This document shows, piece after piece, positions 1-9,535 of a stretch of 18,078 bases of DNA. The stretch covers positions 94,801 to 112,878 of the forward strand of contig MZZL01000042.1 of assembly GCA_002749535.1 (NCBI GenBank), in the 5' to 3' direction. The stretch's first letter is position 1; every line of letters begins with the position of its first letter. Origin of the DNA: Apophysomyces variabilis. Its lineage: Eukaryota; Mucoromycota; Mucoromycetes; Mucorales; Mucoraceae. The notes below the pieces were generated by a model, which ran no database searches, was not told the origin of the DNA, and worked only from the letters and a program-made list of their open reading frames with translations. The position numbers and the translations under genes were made by a program.

Positions 1-538
1 ATGCTAATCTATATAATAGTCTAACTAACAACGTTATATAAAATAAAGAGAGGCTATGCATAAGAACTTTATTTAAGAAGTTGTTCAAGATATGAAGAGG
101 GAGTGCCCAAGAAGGTAGTGTATGAGAGAGGGAATGCCTGAGAAGGTAGTGTGTGAGAGAGGGAGTACCTGAGAAGGTAGTGTCTATAACAGAGTGCCCC
201 AGAAGGTAGTGTCTATAACGGAGTGCCCAGGAGAAGTAGGAAGCCCTAATAAAAATGCTAAGAAACCTAACTGCTACTTTCTATTATGGCTACAGCTACA
301 CATATAAATCAATTCAGTAAGATCAGGTCAACCATCACTAGAATGTCTAAAAGTGCCAATAAGTTAAAAATTAAGGCAAATAAACAATATATAACTTGCA
401 GTTTTATAAAAGTCTGGAAATAAAAATCAAACAGAAAATCTGATTACATGATAATCACTACAGCCATAATTAAAGATAACTAAAAATGTGTACTAAAAAA
501 TATTATATATTGTTTGCAAGCTTTTAGTGTAAAGGCTT
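1..538. other. gene-free AT-rich stretch with a minisatellite
   Basis: I see no supported reading frame. The only structure is the 31-bp tandem repeat listed separately near the left edge. The rest is AT-rich sequence just downstream of the OTU-domain stop of the minus-strand MULE remnant, so it may hold that element's 3' end. I could not recognise a terminal inverted repeat. Confidence 0.5.
99..240. repeat. 31-bp minisatellite, about 4.5 copies
   Basis: Direct repeats of about 31 bp share the core GAGAAGGTAGTGT and a GGGAGTGCC-like start. Three units are full length. The fourth is about 29 bp and the last is partial. Copies differ mainly by substitutions, with a switch from GTGAGAGA to CTATAACA endings between the second and third units. 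No coding or regulatory role is visible. Confidence 0.75.
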
Positions 539-1260
539 TTAATCTTCAATAATTTCTATATATTTATTACTATTTACTATAGCTTGATCTGTTTTTTTCT
601 TTTTTTGAATAGAGAGATATCTCCAAAATGTTCTTATGGGATTTTTTGGATTTAGCTGCTTAATGGCCTCTTCATAAAAATGATCAACCATCGGCCATAT
701 CATCTTTATACTCTTTTTAAGTTTGATGGTTGCCCAATAACAGTTACTGACATGATGTATGATGTATAGAATTGGTCTTGATCCTTTTTTGGGGCGCATA
801 TGCGGCATGTAAAGCAACGGCTAATATATCAAGTCCCCCACTGCATTTCTGCTTTCATCATCTGAGTAAAGGGCGATTGGTGTTTCATATGTGTCTGCAG
901 CAATTTGTACACAATACGGTGATATAAACCAGTATTCCATTGGGCATGGTGGATATAGCTCCTAGAAAGTGATTCCATAGGAAATAATGGTTTGCAACTT
1001 GTCCACATTGTAGTTAAAAATCTTTCTGTAAATGTTGGCATACTTATTCAACGTTCTGATCATGTCTGCTTTCACTGCAGAAAATTCATTCTTGTTACCC
1101 TTTGCTAACAAAGCAATTGTTCAGAAGCCACACTAACCATCTGATTTGACATCAATTGTACTGTTGTAGCACTTCATTGGTATGGACGAGTTCATCTTAA
1201 AGTAAATAGTTTTGACTAGCGGGTTGACCTTGCTTCTATTGAGCCTATGGTTAACATGAA
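539..1260 (-). pseudogene. OTU-like cysteine protease domain at the C-terminus of a MULE transposase, decayed
   Basis: Read right to left, one frame (codons ending at 1141, 964, 823 and 817) runs through the whole stretch. It contains an SDG-x-CGF box, with the putative nucleophile Cys codon at 1130-1132, then CPMEYWFISP, an AADTYETPIALYSDD block, and ILYIIHHVSNCYW followed by KLKK. This is the order of a viral/fungal OTU domain (PF02338 type) as seen fused to fungal MULE transposases. Stops interrupt it at 1133-1135 (TAG), 1121-1123 (TGA, at the usual Arg after CGF), 962-964 (TAG) and 821-823 (TAG). All could come from C-to-T change. Where the family usually has a His before Trp, this copy has Tyr (codon 737-739), again a possible C-to-T change (CAT to TAT). 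A frameshift near 1216-1260 separates it from the upstream transposase tail. The assignment is by motif order only. Confidence 0.6.
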
Positions 1261-2190
1261 ATACTGGAAGTGAAGTCTTCCTAACCTTTTATGCCTAGAT
1301 TCCTCTATATATTTGTCTTCAAGATCCTATTTTGCTGGAAGTACAAATAGATTATCTTCCTTGTCTGCTTCTATTGTTTCTCCTCTTGCTGACTCTGTAT
1401 CATCTGATGTATGCTTGTTTGTCTCTCTCTTCTCCTTCTTCTTTTTCTTCTTTTCTTTCTCTGCTTTTTTAGCTGTATCTTCGAATTTTGAAGCCTTTCT
1501 CTTTCCTTTGGTTGATTTTGGACGTCCTTTAGGTTTTACCACAAAGAGAGTGATATCCAATAGAGCAGTAGACTTCAACGTAGTTTTCATAAATGACCTT
1601 AGCTAAGAAACCAGATTTAGACATTGTTGATCGGTTTCTGCTTTTTGAAGAAGCTTTTCAATATTATATAGCAACGCAGAACATTCTTCTTATATGTCCA
1701 TATCTGAGGACTTTAACGTCAGTGGCAGTGTGGTAACTATGTAGGTATTATTAATCATTAAATAGCCCTGTTTATGTTTAACAAATGAACTTACATTCAG
1801 AAGTTGATAAATGCCATCTAGCAGGAATAAGATCAAGAGGGATGGCCCCTGCTGCTAGGAGCATATGTTGACAAGGTAAACCATAGTTGATAGGCTTTGA
1901 ACATGAACAAGGTTTCTGGTTTGAATAAGAACTTCCCTTATTCTTTGATTGGGCCTTCCGCAACCTTTGAAGTTGTCTTTTTACAACGTTAATTGCAAAG
2001 AAAGATATGTTCCTCAGCAAAGGTTTAAGCGCTTCTTGGTGTACTTTATTGATAACTGGCATCTTATGCTTTTTAGTGAAAAATTTGCATCGCTCTTGTT
2101 CAGCCTAGAAGCATGAAATTTGTTATAATTAATACCAAGTTTTGTACTATATTTATTAGAAAAAACGCTACATACCATTTTGCGCATCTA
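1261..2190 (-). pseudogene. MULE (Mutator-like) transposase C-terminal part with SWIM zinc finger, decayed
   Basis: The exon at 1795-2104 encodes QEALKPLL, then CSCSKPINYGLPCQH and a RWHLS tail. The Cys-x-Cys...Cys-x-His spacing is a SWIM zinc finger, typical of the C-terminus of MULE/FAR1-type transposases. An intron at 1737-1794 (GTAAGT...TAG) joins it to an exon with TAA at 1690-1692 and TAG at 1603-1605. A Lys/Arg-rich linker follows with KPKGRPK (AT-hook-like) and a long run of Lys and Glu, then TAG at 1327-1329 in the same frame, and then EESRHKRLGRLHFQYF. A second intron, 2105-2175 (GTATGT...CTAG), precedes the SWIM exon. Beyond 2190 I see no transposase sequence, so the catalytic DDE core is missing and the gene is 5'-truncated. 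The OTU-like domain continues downstream on the same strand. Confidence 0.7.
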
Positions 2191-2909
2191 GATATTACAT
2201 CCTAATTTTGGAACTTATCGCATTTTGGTTGGGCGAAAAAGTGGGAATTTGAAGATATTATTGGATGAAAAAATAAGGTTCTGAGAGTTTGATTGGAAGA
2301 AAAAAGGGCATTGATTGGATCAGAATGATCACTGTTGAGCTGAGAGACAAATACAAAGCAAGCGAGGCCCACAGGGCTGAGCCCACATACACTCTTTTTC
2401 TGTTTTTTCTTTTCAATGGCTGAAAGAAAGCGAGGTCCGAAGGGTCGAGCTGACTTCTTGCACAGAAACGTGCATATGTACACTGACATACACACTCTGT
2501 CCTTTGCTTTTCAATTGCAAGGCCTAAAGGGTTGCAATGAATTTTTAGAGGTACGTTACACGAGGGGTACTTCTGTCACACCTGTCATAAACGCGCTGTA
2601 ATTAGTCCACCAGTTTTTTTCTTGACCAAGTTTTTGGAGAGGCACTTATACACACACTATCTTTTGCGTTTCAATCACTGTAAAGAAAGTGAGGCCCAAA
2701 GGGCCGAGTCTAATTCTTAGAGAGATACGTGCACATACACTCTTTATTTTTAATTCCTGATCTGTGTTTACGTTGCTTTACTCAACATATCATGTGGTAA
2801 ATCAATGAATTGATGGAACGGAAAACTCAGAAAAAAAGTTTTATTGTTTTTGAAAGCCACAGTTCGTTTGGTTATTATTAGATAGCTCATTTTTTTCTTT
2901 TTATTGACT
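2191..2909. other. intergenic, repeat-bearing stretch upstream of the Helitron gene
   Basis: No gene is supported. Open frames on both strands here cross the diverged repeats at 2360-2735 and have biased composition, so I treat them as chance. The part just before 2910 should contain the Helitron promoter and 5' end, but I cannot place a 5'-TC terminus or a TATA box with confidence. Confidence 0.5.
2360..2735. repeat. diverged ~100-bp repeats with GGCCC...GGGCC cores
   Basis: Similar blocks recur at about 2362, 2424, 2518 and 2683. Each has a GARGC-like lead, GAGGCCCAAAGGGCCGAG or a near copy, and in several cases a later AGARAYACGTGCAYATACAC segment and a CTTTTCAAT segment. The best-preserved core, at about 2690-2707, is an inverted repeat (GGCCC-AAA-GGGCC). 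Copies are strongly diverged and spacing is irregular. It may be the subterminal region of an unrecognised element. Confidence 0.5.
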
Positions 2910-4478
2910 ATGCATGAAAACTCTAATAAGCTCTCTAAAAACGCATGTATTCAGCCTAGATCCACACTTTTTGGAAGACCATTGATCCCAAGACCAATAC
3001 AACCATCGCAAAATTTTCCTCAAACACCTACTGGTCAACTGTTTTGTCCGCCCCTACCACCACAACTTCACTAAATCCCTCCACAATATATCGTTCTTAG
3101 ACCAATACGTCCATGGCAGAATATACAGTGTCCCCTACCAATACCCTTGCCTCAGCAAATTATTCCAAGACCTACTATCCCTATATCATACCAACCCGCA
3201 GCTTTATCACATCAGTCTCTCTGTCAACCTGAGCAGGCTAGACAAGAGTATGTATGCTAAACCAATGCGTTAATTTAGATATTTACACTGGCTCTCCAGT
3301 GAATCATCTGAGCCTCCCACTTCTAGGAGACGCATAAATCGACATCCTTGAATCCCAACTTTAAATATTGCACGTCAGGCTATCTTTGATGTTAGCCATA
3401 TGTCTGGCAGGGATTTGAATCCTGATGGCATACAAGATATGGGCACCATGAGCATCAACTGCCAGTTCTGCAACGCCAAGATGTGGATACAGGAAAAAGC
3501 CCACAGAGGCACATTAGCAAACCCTGTGTTTGATATATGTTGCCTCAGTGGCAAAGTGAGGCTTGATCTTCCTCCTCCTCCTCCCACCAAATTGATAAAC
3601 CTCCTTACCCATCAAGATATCTGCAGCAAAGAATTCCGCCATAAAATCCGCCTGTATAATTCTGTCTTTGCATTCATATCAATAGGTGTTCAGGTATGAT
3701 CCTGATATTTTATATCTTCCATCATGTTAATAATTATTTAATTTCTTTATAGCTGGATGATGAACTTGCCAATCAAAGGAATGGCACATATACGTTTCGA
3801 ATCCATGGCACCATTCACCACAACATTGCTGTTTCTGTATAACCACCAGGGAATATACAGCCTGGATTTGCTCAGATGTATATCTATGATCCTAATACCC
3901 AACAACAATACTACAACTCGATTTTCAATGGTCTTGACCCAAATATCCTTGATATCCTTCATAATGTGCTTTGCACTGCAAATAATCCTTTTATGGCAAT
4001 ATACCAGAGTGCTGGCCAACGACTTCAGGAAAATTCCATGGAACAATTCTGTATCTGCCTGCATTCTAACCGTCAAGCAGAACGTGGACATCACGGTCAG
4101 TATTTATGCCTGGCTACAGCAGAAATTGCCACTATTATACCCAACTATTCCATTACCTCTGAAGTTGCCGTTTACAGGGATATTGTTATTCAATTGCATG
4201 ATGGAGGCTTAATGCGAATCAATGAGCAACATTCTCTGTATGATCCACTGCATTATGTGCTACTTTTCCCTAGAGGAAATGAAGGATGGTGCGCGCCACT
4301 ACCAAACCTAAACTGGCCATCCAGAAGACGCCGCCAAAATCATCTGCAAGGTAAATGCATGAAGCCATTATTCTCTGCATATGTTATTTTCTTATACTAA
4401 AAATTTGCTGTCTTTTACACCATAGACAACAGTACTAATGATAATGATGGCACTATTACGCCTTTACAATCACTGCAG
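2910..4478 (+). pseudogene. Helitron protein N-terminal part (proline-rich, zinc-binding-like and Helitron-like N domain)
   Basis: The start is placed at the ATG at 2910, with A at -3. It is the first Met in the frame leading into the conserved part. Exon 1 encodes a proline-rich stretch (FGRPLIPRPIQP...). After the 3248-3299 intron come SRRRINRHP and then INCQFCNAKMWIQE, a Cys-x2-Cys group followed by FDICCLSGKVRLDLPPPPP and IRLYNSVFAFISIGVQ. This order is characteristic of the Helitron N-terminal region. Exon 3 (3753-4350) carries YTFRIHGTIHHNIA, FAQMYIYDPN, a long linker and YDPLHYVLLFPRGNEGW, the usual boundary before the Rep part. Stops are at 3072, 3349 and 3840. Choosing 3299 rather than 3278 as the first acceptor gives a normal 52-bp intron and keeps the frame open. 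Confidence 0.8.
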
Positions 4479-5728
4479 TTGAAAGGACGTTTTACCCTGG
4501 GTAAAATCTGGGTAAAACGTCAAATATTACCCACATTTTACTCACATTTTACCCACGTTTTACCCACCTTCTATACCGTTATTAATTGGATAAAACAGTA
4601 TATGTCAGACGTAATTACATTAATGCTATTGGATTAAGTTGTATGCATTTAACAACTAACATTAGAATTCTATTCGACCATATTCTTTTCTTTAAGCTCT
4701 TTTATTGGATTAACTTGCTTACAACAATACATGCTATTGGAGCTAATGATTCTTATCTAGTCTTTCCGATTGGATGCTCTTTTTGTTATATTCATTATTT
4801 TAGCCAATAAAATACACTTCTTTATCAAGTATAACAACACTTCTTAGCCTTATATATAGAGAAAACAAACATTTTTATTTTATTGAAGATATATAATATA
4901 ATGTATGAACAGGTATCTAACTTTACGATTGGATCTATATAATCTTACCTAATTACTGAAGGCTAAAGAAGCATAGAATTTAAAAAATGATAATTAGTAA
5001 AACATACGGCATAGCAATAACAAACGGCAACATTATATATAGGCCTACAAAAGATTATCTTGATGAATAATCAAGTTACAACGTAAAAAAAAATCTGTAC
5101 CATTAAAACATGTGTCATGTTTCTCTGTTTCCATATTTTTTAAAGAAAGGAAAAGCTACTCTATAGGACAAATAAAAAGTCAAGATTAGTTATATTTAGG
5201 TCAATCAATCAAAATACCTTAGTTAAAAGTAAGAAGCAAGCTTTCCTATAACATTGCAATTATATCGGCTATCAAAAGAAAAAAAAGAATGAGGTGCTGT
5301 CAAATGAAGATAAAAGCTTACCAGTAAAGAACACGCTTTCAGGTCAAGGATGTATGTCATTAAGATGATATATCATCAACATTGTGAAAGTGAGTTTGCC
5401 AATGAAGAAGTACTGAAAACGCCATAGAGTGAAAAAAAGCAGAGGAAAAAGTTTGTGAAAAAAAACCGATAATAAAAAGAAAATGCGAATAACCCCATAA
5501 AAAAGAAAAAAAACCATGTTAAAAGCGCGTGATATAAATATTGACGCAGTTCCTGGGAATCACACATACACTGTCATACTGCTTATATTTTTACATTTGC
5601 TAGTTTTTCTCTTTTAGGAAAGGAGAGACTAAACAATACTGAAGATTGCTCCCCCCATGGGAAAGTGGGTAAAACATCATGTATTACCCAGGGGTAAAAT
5701 GTAGGTAAAACGCCTACTCTACTGCAGT
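4472..5728. mobile_element. 1.24-kb non-autonomous TIR element inserted in the Helitron
   Basis: The Helitron frame breaks off after PLQSLQ and resumes with EYYAYLFQ 1.25 kb later. The 8-mer ACTGCAGT occurs at both edges (4472-4479 and 5721-5728) and fits an 8-bp target duplication. Because the 8-mer is palindromic, 6 or 7 bp is also possible. The ends align without gaps as imperfect terminal inverted repeats: left TGAAAGGACGTTTTACCC and right (complement) AGAGTAGGCGTTTTACCT, identical over CGTTTTACC. GGGTAAAAC/GTTTTACCC motifs are repeated near both ends. The interior is very AT-rich and has no credible protein. An 8-bp duplication would suggest a hAT-type MITE-like element, but the class is uncertain. 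Confidence 0.65.
4486..4521. repeat. perfect 12-bp inverted repeat at the left end of the TIR element
   Basis: GACGTTTTACCC (4486-4497) and GGGTAAAACGTC (4510-4521) are perfect complements separated by 12 bp that themselves include GGGTAAAA. Further TTTTACCC copies follow up to about 4567. The right end, about 5666-5711, carries an imperfect counterpart in the opposite sense. These look like subterminal transposase-binding repeats. Confidence 0.7.
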
Positions 5729-7094
5729 GAATATTACGCATACCTCTTTCAAGACCATAAAGATACCTATTTTATTTACTATGGACGGTTGTTGCACTAA
5801 TTTGCTGTTGACATGTGGGTCAAAGCTGAGCAACACCGTCTACGATACCTCCGTCAAGAACAGAATACCCTTCGCAGAGCAATGCTAAATGGCCTAATGG
5901 ACAGCATAAATGGCAAAACTGCTCAAAACATTGGGCGCCGCATCATCCTCCCTGCTTCATTTAGTGGAAGCCTGCGAGATATGAACGCAAGATACTAAGA
6001 TGCAATGGCTATTGTATGAACACTAGGTACCCCTGACCTGTTTGTTACATTTACCTGCAATCCTCAGTGGGTGGAAATCAAACGTGAGTTAAAGGAGGGC
6101 CAGCAGCCTCAAGATAGACCTGACCTTACTGCTCAGGTATTCTACATGAAGGTATTATTTTTGTCTGTGCATTAGCTCGGCCTTCGCTGAATTATTAATA
6201 CCATCATTCACTCAGCTAAAATCCCTTCTTGATGACCTGACAAAGAAACACGTCCTTGGTACTGTCAAAGCTTATATCAGCGTCGTGGAGTTCCAAAAGA
6301 GAGGCCTTCCACACGCACATACCCTGCTTATCCTCGACAAAGATTCCAAACCAAGGACAACTGAGGATTATGATACCATTGTATCCGCCAAAATACCTGA
6401 TCTTGAATGATATCCTGCCGCATACCAAACCGTTACTAAGATGATGATGCATGGTAAGAATTTTATTTTTTGCAAACCTAAGATGTCTAACAAACTTTTT
6501 GAATTCTCATTTAGGTCCATGTGGACTTTTAAACCCACAAGCACCATGCATGGAAAAAGGTCGATGTACCAAGCGATACCCCAAACAGTTTATGGATGAA
6601 ACAATGTGTGATGATGATAAATACCCTATATACTGAAGGCGTAATAATGGCCGAATATTTAAGCAATCTGTCAATGCTCCAGACCTCGATAATTGCTGGG
6701 TTGTTCCTCACAATCTGTACCTCTGTACAAAGTACAATGCCCATATCAACGTTGAGATATATTCAAACATCTCCGTTGTAAAATACCTGTACAAGTACGT
6801 TTACAAAGGCCACGACAAGACCATGATTGTGATGCGCCAAGAACAACCCAGCAATGAGGAAGACATTGATGAGATCACTTTATACCAAGACGCCAGATAT
6901 GTCTCAGCCTCTGAAGCTTTCTGGCGTTTATACCATTTCTACCTGCATAGCTGACACCCTGCCGTCCAACAGCTTGACCTTCACTTGGACAGGGAATGAG
7001 CAGTGTACTTTTGTAAAGATCAACACTTGCCAGAAATACAGGAACGGGCATTATCAAAAGAAACCATGCTGGAGGCTTATTTTACTCTGAATTG
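5728..7094 (+). pseudogene. Helitron Rep (HUH endonuclease) domain, decayed
   Basis: The domain starts with EYYAY and YGRLLH, then FAVDMWVKAEQHRLRYLR, and IGRRIILPASFSGSLRDM, all hallmarks of the Helitron-like N region. PDLFVTFTCNPQW is Rep motif 1. VEFQKRGLPHAHTLLIL carries the metal-binding His-Ala-His (HUH) at 6312-6320. A Cys-rich stretch follows (PCGLLNPQAPCMEKGRC). The tyrosine motif VKYLYKYVYKGHD (about 6778-6816) holds the candidate nicking tyrosines. The enzyme would nick and join single-stranded DNA for rolling-circle transposition. Introns at 6152-6215 and 6454-6514 are cleanly removable. Stops at 5798, 5996, 6017, 6408, 6634, 6952 and 6997 make it inactive. Several sit where the family has Arg or Gln. 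HUH and Tyr codons themselves survive. Confidence 0.85.
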
Positions 7095-7180
7095 GTACGT
7101 TGTTTAATGAAGACTCATACCACGTTCTTTCAATATGTAACCATTTCTTTTTCTTTTCTCTCTCTCTCCATATCTTACAG

Positions 7181-9090
7181 TATTGATGCAGAAGCCCACA
7201 GTTACTGATACCACGAGATACCCACCCATTATGCCTAGGATAAGAGAATCCACCACTGGAAAAAGCGCGTGCGCCTCAGTGAAATCATTGGCAGGGTATA
7301 TTTTGCATCTCCTTCTGACCCTGAACGTTTTGCTCTCTGTCTTCTCCTTCACCACCAATGGGGGAAAACTTCATTTGAGGAGATGCACATTGTCGATGGC
7401 AATTTATACCCCACCTTTCGCGCTGCTGCACAAGCCCATGGCCTTTTGGATAGTAACGATAAATACCACTGCTGTCTCTGAGAAGCAATCCGCGTTGTGA
7501 CCTCTAGACGCAGATTGTTACAGCTATTCGTTACTATCTTGCTCTTTGGAGATGCTGCTGACCCTGGCCAGTTATGGAAAACACATGCAGCAGACCTTGC
7601 CATCAAATACCAACAAGAATATCAAAGACAGAATCTCATACCTGATATACCCAAGTGCATTACTGAAGCCTTAAAATATGTCAACTTTCTCCTCTCACGT
7701 CACAGCTGATGTCTTGCAGATTACCTATCCATGCCATCTATACCATTGTCTAGCTCAACCTCACTCTGCCAACAACTTCAGGATACCCTCATCACTGAAC
7801 AGCTGGACTACAATACCACTAACATGCAGCAGATGGCTGATAAAGGCATTGTGAGATTTAATGCTGACCAAGCAAACGCCTTCAATGCCATCGCTGCTGC
7901 AATTGATGATACCAATAGTACCCAATGATTATTTTTCCTTGAAGGAGCTGGAGGTTGTGGAAAAACATTCATCTACAATACCCTCCTTGCACGCGTCCGA
8001 TCTTGATGTCAAATCGCCCTTGCCATTGCATCTACAGGTGTTGCTGCTCTACTGCTGGATGGAGGGGCAACAGCACATTCAACGTTCAAGATACCCATCG
8101 TTTCTGGCATGATGGAAGATACCCTCACCTGCAATATACCTGTCAACTCTCCATTAGCTAACCTGATCTGCAGAACTACCCTCATTATCTGGGATGAGGC
8201 ACCCATGACACACTGTTACGCAATTGAAGCCGTTGATCAATCTTTTCATGATGTCATGCATGTCCTTGATTCCCAATTGGATCATATACCCTTTGGTGAA
8301 AAAGTCATTGTTTTCAGTGGAGATTTTTGACAGGTGTTACCAGTCATTCAAAAAGGCTCACAAAGCGACCAGATCAATGCCAGTATTATGCGATCATCCT
8401 TCTGGAGCTGCGTCAAAATTCTGTGATTAGCAATCAATATATGGCTCCAGAACCTTCATGGCTTTGATCTGCATGCCCAGAAACAACGTCACTTTGCTGA
8501 GTTCCTTTTGAATGTTGGTGATGGCCGTGTCCCACCAGGTATGTACTCTTCTATCATATGAGCCTCATCATTTTCTCACTTATTTATGCAGTTCCAAATT
8601 CCACTTATATTCCCCTCAACCCTCAGTAGTGCATACCTGGGTCAAATGTTGATAACCTTATTGCCGCTATATACTACCCAGTACTCAACGCTATCCCTCC
8701 CATTGATACCCAACTTCTTACCAATCGTGCTATCCTTACACTGAAAAATCACCACGTAGACATGATCAACAATATTACTACCAATTTATTCCCAGGAATG
8801 AGCCGCGCTTACAACAGCGTAGATTCTATTGTCGAACGTAAACATCAGAATCAAGTGCCTGTGGACTTTTTAAATTCACTATCATTTGCAAGTAACCTCT
8901 ATCTACTGTTCATCTATCCCTGGCAGTGAACCTATTTTTCTTAGCTCTTCTACCACATACCCTTAATCTCAAGATCAATATGCCGATCATGCTCTTATGC
9001 AATATGGATCCCAAGGCTGGCCTTTGCAATGGTATGCGCTTAATTATTTGAGCTCTACATCTGCGTATCATTCACTATGGTAACAGGATC
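7181..9090 (+). pseudogene. Helitron PIF1-type helicase domain, decayed and 3'-truncated
   Basis: After the linker with YHEIPTHYA, IGRVYFASPSDPERF and the CL-EA region comes VRFNADQANAFNAI, then LFFLEGAGGCGKTF with Walker A at 7944-7967. STGVAALLLDGGATAHSTF (motif Ia) follows, then TLIIWDEAPM with Walker B at about 8181-8201, and FSGDF-QVLPVI (motif III). Introns are at 8539-8591 and 8892-8944. Near the end NMDPKAGLCNGMRLII and LHLRIIHYGNRI are recognisable helicase C-terminal motifs, but the protein then runs into the CACTA array at 9091, and the final helicase motifs are absent from this window. Stops at 7206, 7236, 7479, 7707, 7926, 8004, 8328, 8424, 8627 and 9049 abolish function. For example TGA stands in place of the family Arg in GDF-R-QVLP. 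Confidence 0.85.
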
Positions 9091-9535
9091 CACTAAAAGT
9101 AGGGAAAATTCACTAAAAGTAGTGAAAATTACTGAAAATAGTGAATATTCACTAAAAGTAGGGAAAATCTTACTAAAAGTAGGGAAAATCACTAAAAGTA
9201 GGGAAGGGTTCACTTAAAGTAGTGAAAGTTCACTAAAAGTAGGGAAGCATTCACTTAAAGTAGTGAAAGTTCACTAAAAGTAGGGAAGCACTCACTTAAA
9301 GTAGTGAAAATCACTAAAAGTAGGGAAGCGCTCACTTAAAGTAGTGAAAGTTCACTAAAAGTAGGGAAGTGCTCACTTAAAGTAGTGAAAATTACTAAAA
9401 GTAGGGAAGTGCTCACTTAAAGTAATGAAAGTTCACTAAAAGTAGGGAAGCGCTCACTTAAAGTAGTGAAAGTTCACTAAAAGTAGGGAAGCGCTCACTT
9501 AAAGTAGGGAAGGTTCACTGAAAGTAGGGATCTTT
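9091..9535. repeat. 22-unit ~20-bp tandem array, probable CACTA subterminal repeats
   Basis: Units of 19-21 bp follow each other without spacers. Two types alternate from about the sixth unit on: CACTAAAAGTAGGGAA plus about 5 bp, and CACTTAAAGTAGTGAAAGTT, giving a ~41-bp higher-order period. The first five units are all of the first type or more diverged. Some units are dyads, for example TTCACT-AAAAGT-AGTGAA at 9109-9126, so the complementary strand also reads CACTA within the array. This is what repeated transposase-binding sites would look like. It is not a CRISPR array, since there are no unique spacers. Confidence 0.9.

Larger units (their letters stand above)
2910..9090 (+). mobile_element. 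old Helitron (Rep/helicase) remnant, truncated at its 3' side
   Basis: One plus-strand gene accounts for this span: a proline-rich N-terminus, a Helitron-like N domain, the HUH Rep nuclease and a PIF1-type helicase. Inferred introns are 3248-3299, 3694-3752, 4351-4425, 6152-6215, 6454-6514, 7095-7180, 8539-8591 and 8892-8944. All are GT-AG and restore the frame. Stops in the spliced frame are at 3072, 3349, 3840, 5798, 5996, 6017, 6408, 6634, 6952, 6997, 7206, 7236, 7479, 7707, 7926, 8004, 8328, 8424, 8627 and 9049: 14 TGA, 4 TAA and 2 TAG. The only frame slip I see is one base at the 4479-5721 insertion. The helicase stops short at 9090, before its last conserved motifs, where the CACTA-starting array begins. 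The Helitron termini (5' TC, 3' hairpin-CTRR) were not found. Confidence 0.85.

Noticed and set aside
829..1041. Separate minus-strand ORF MPTFTERF...
   Set aside because: It is in another frame from the OTU-like sequence, which covers the same bases with recognisable motifs (CPMEYWF, AADTY). It is a shadow.
1313..1606. Plus-strand ORF rich in Phe and Ser
   Set aside because: It is the complement of the Lys/Glu-rich MULE linker. Its composition comes from that low-complexity stretch.
2202..2601. Overlapping ORFs on both strands
   Set aside because: They run over the diverged GGCCC repeats, have no motif and no splice or family support.
3248..3278. 31-bp intron ending at TTTAG 3278
   Set aside because: It is too short compared with the other introns (51-86 bp) and leads to a stop after GDA. 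The acceptor at 3299 gives 52 bp and keeps the conserved frame.
5376..5567. Minus-strand ORF with long Phe runs inside the TIR element
   Set aside because: It is the complement of A-rich sequence. It is low complexity with no family resemblance.
5798..9051. TGA as a sense codon (recoding or alternative code), given 14 in-frame TGA in the Helitron
   Set aside because: TAA and TAG also occur in the frame, the TGAs lie mainly at Arg positions one transition from CGA, and the gypsy frame has 867 stop-free codons (12066-14666) and the usual stops. Mutation is the simpler explanation.
9091..9535. Possible CRISPR-like array
   Set aside because: Units are directly adjacent, about 20 bp, with no unique spacers. 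The setting is eukaryotic transposons and no cas gene is near.
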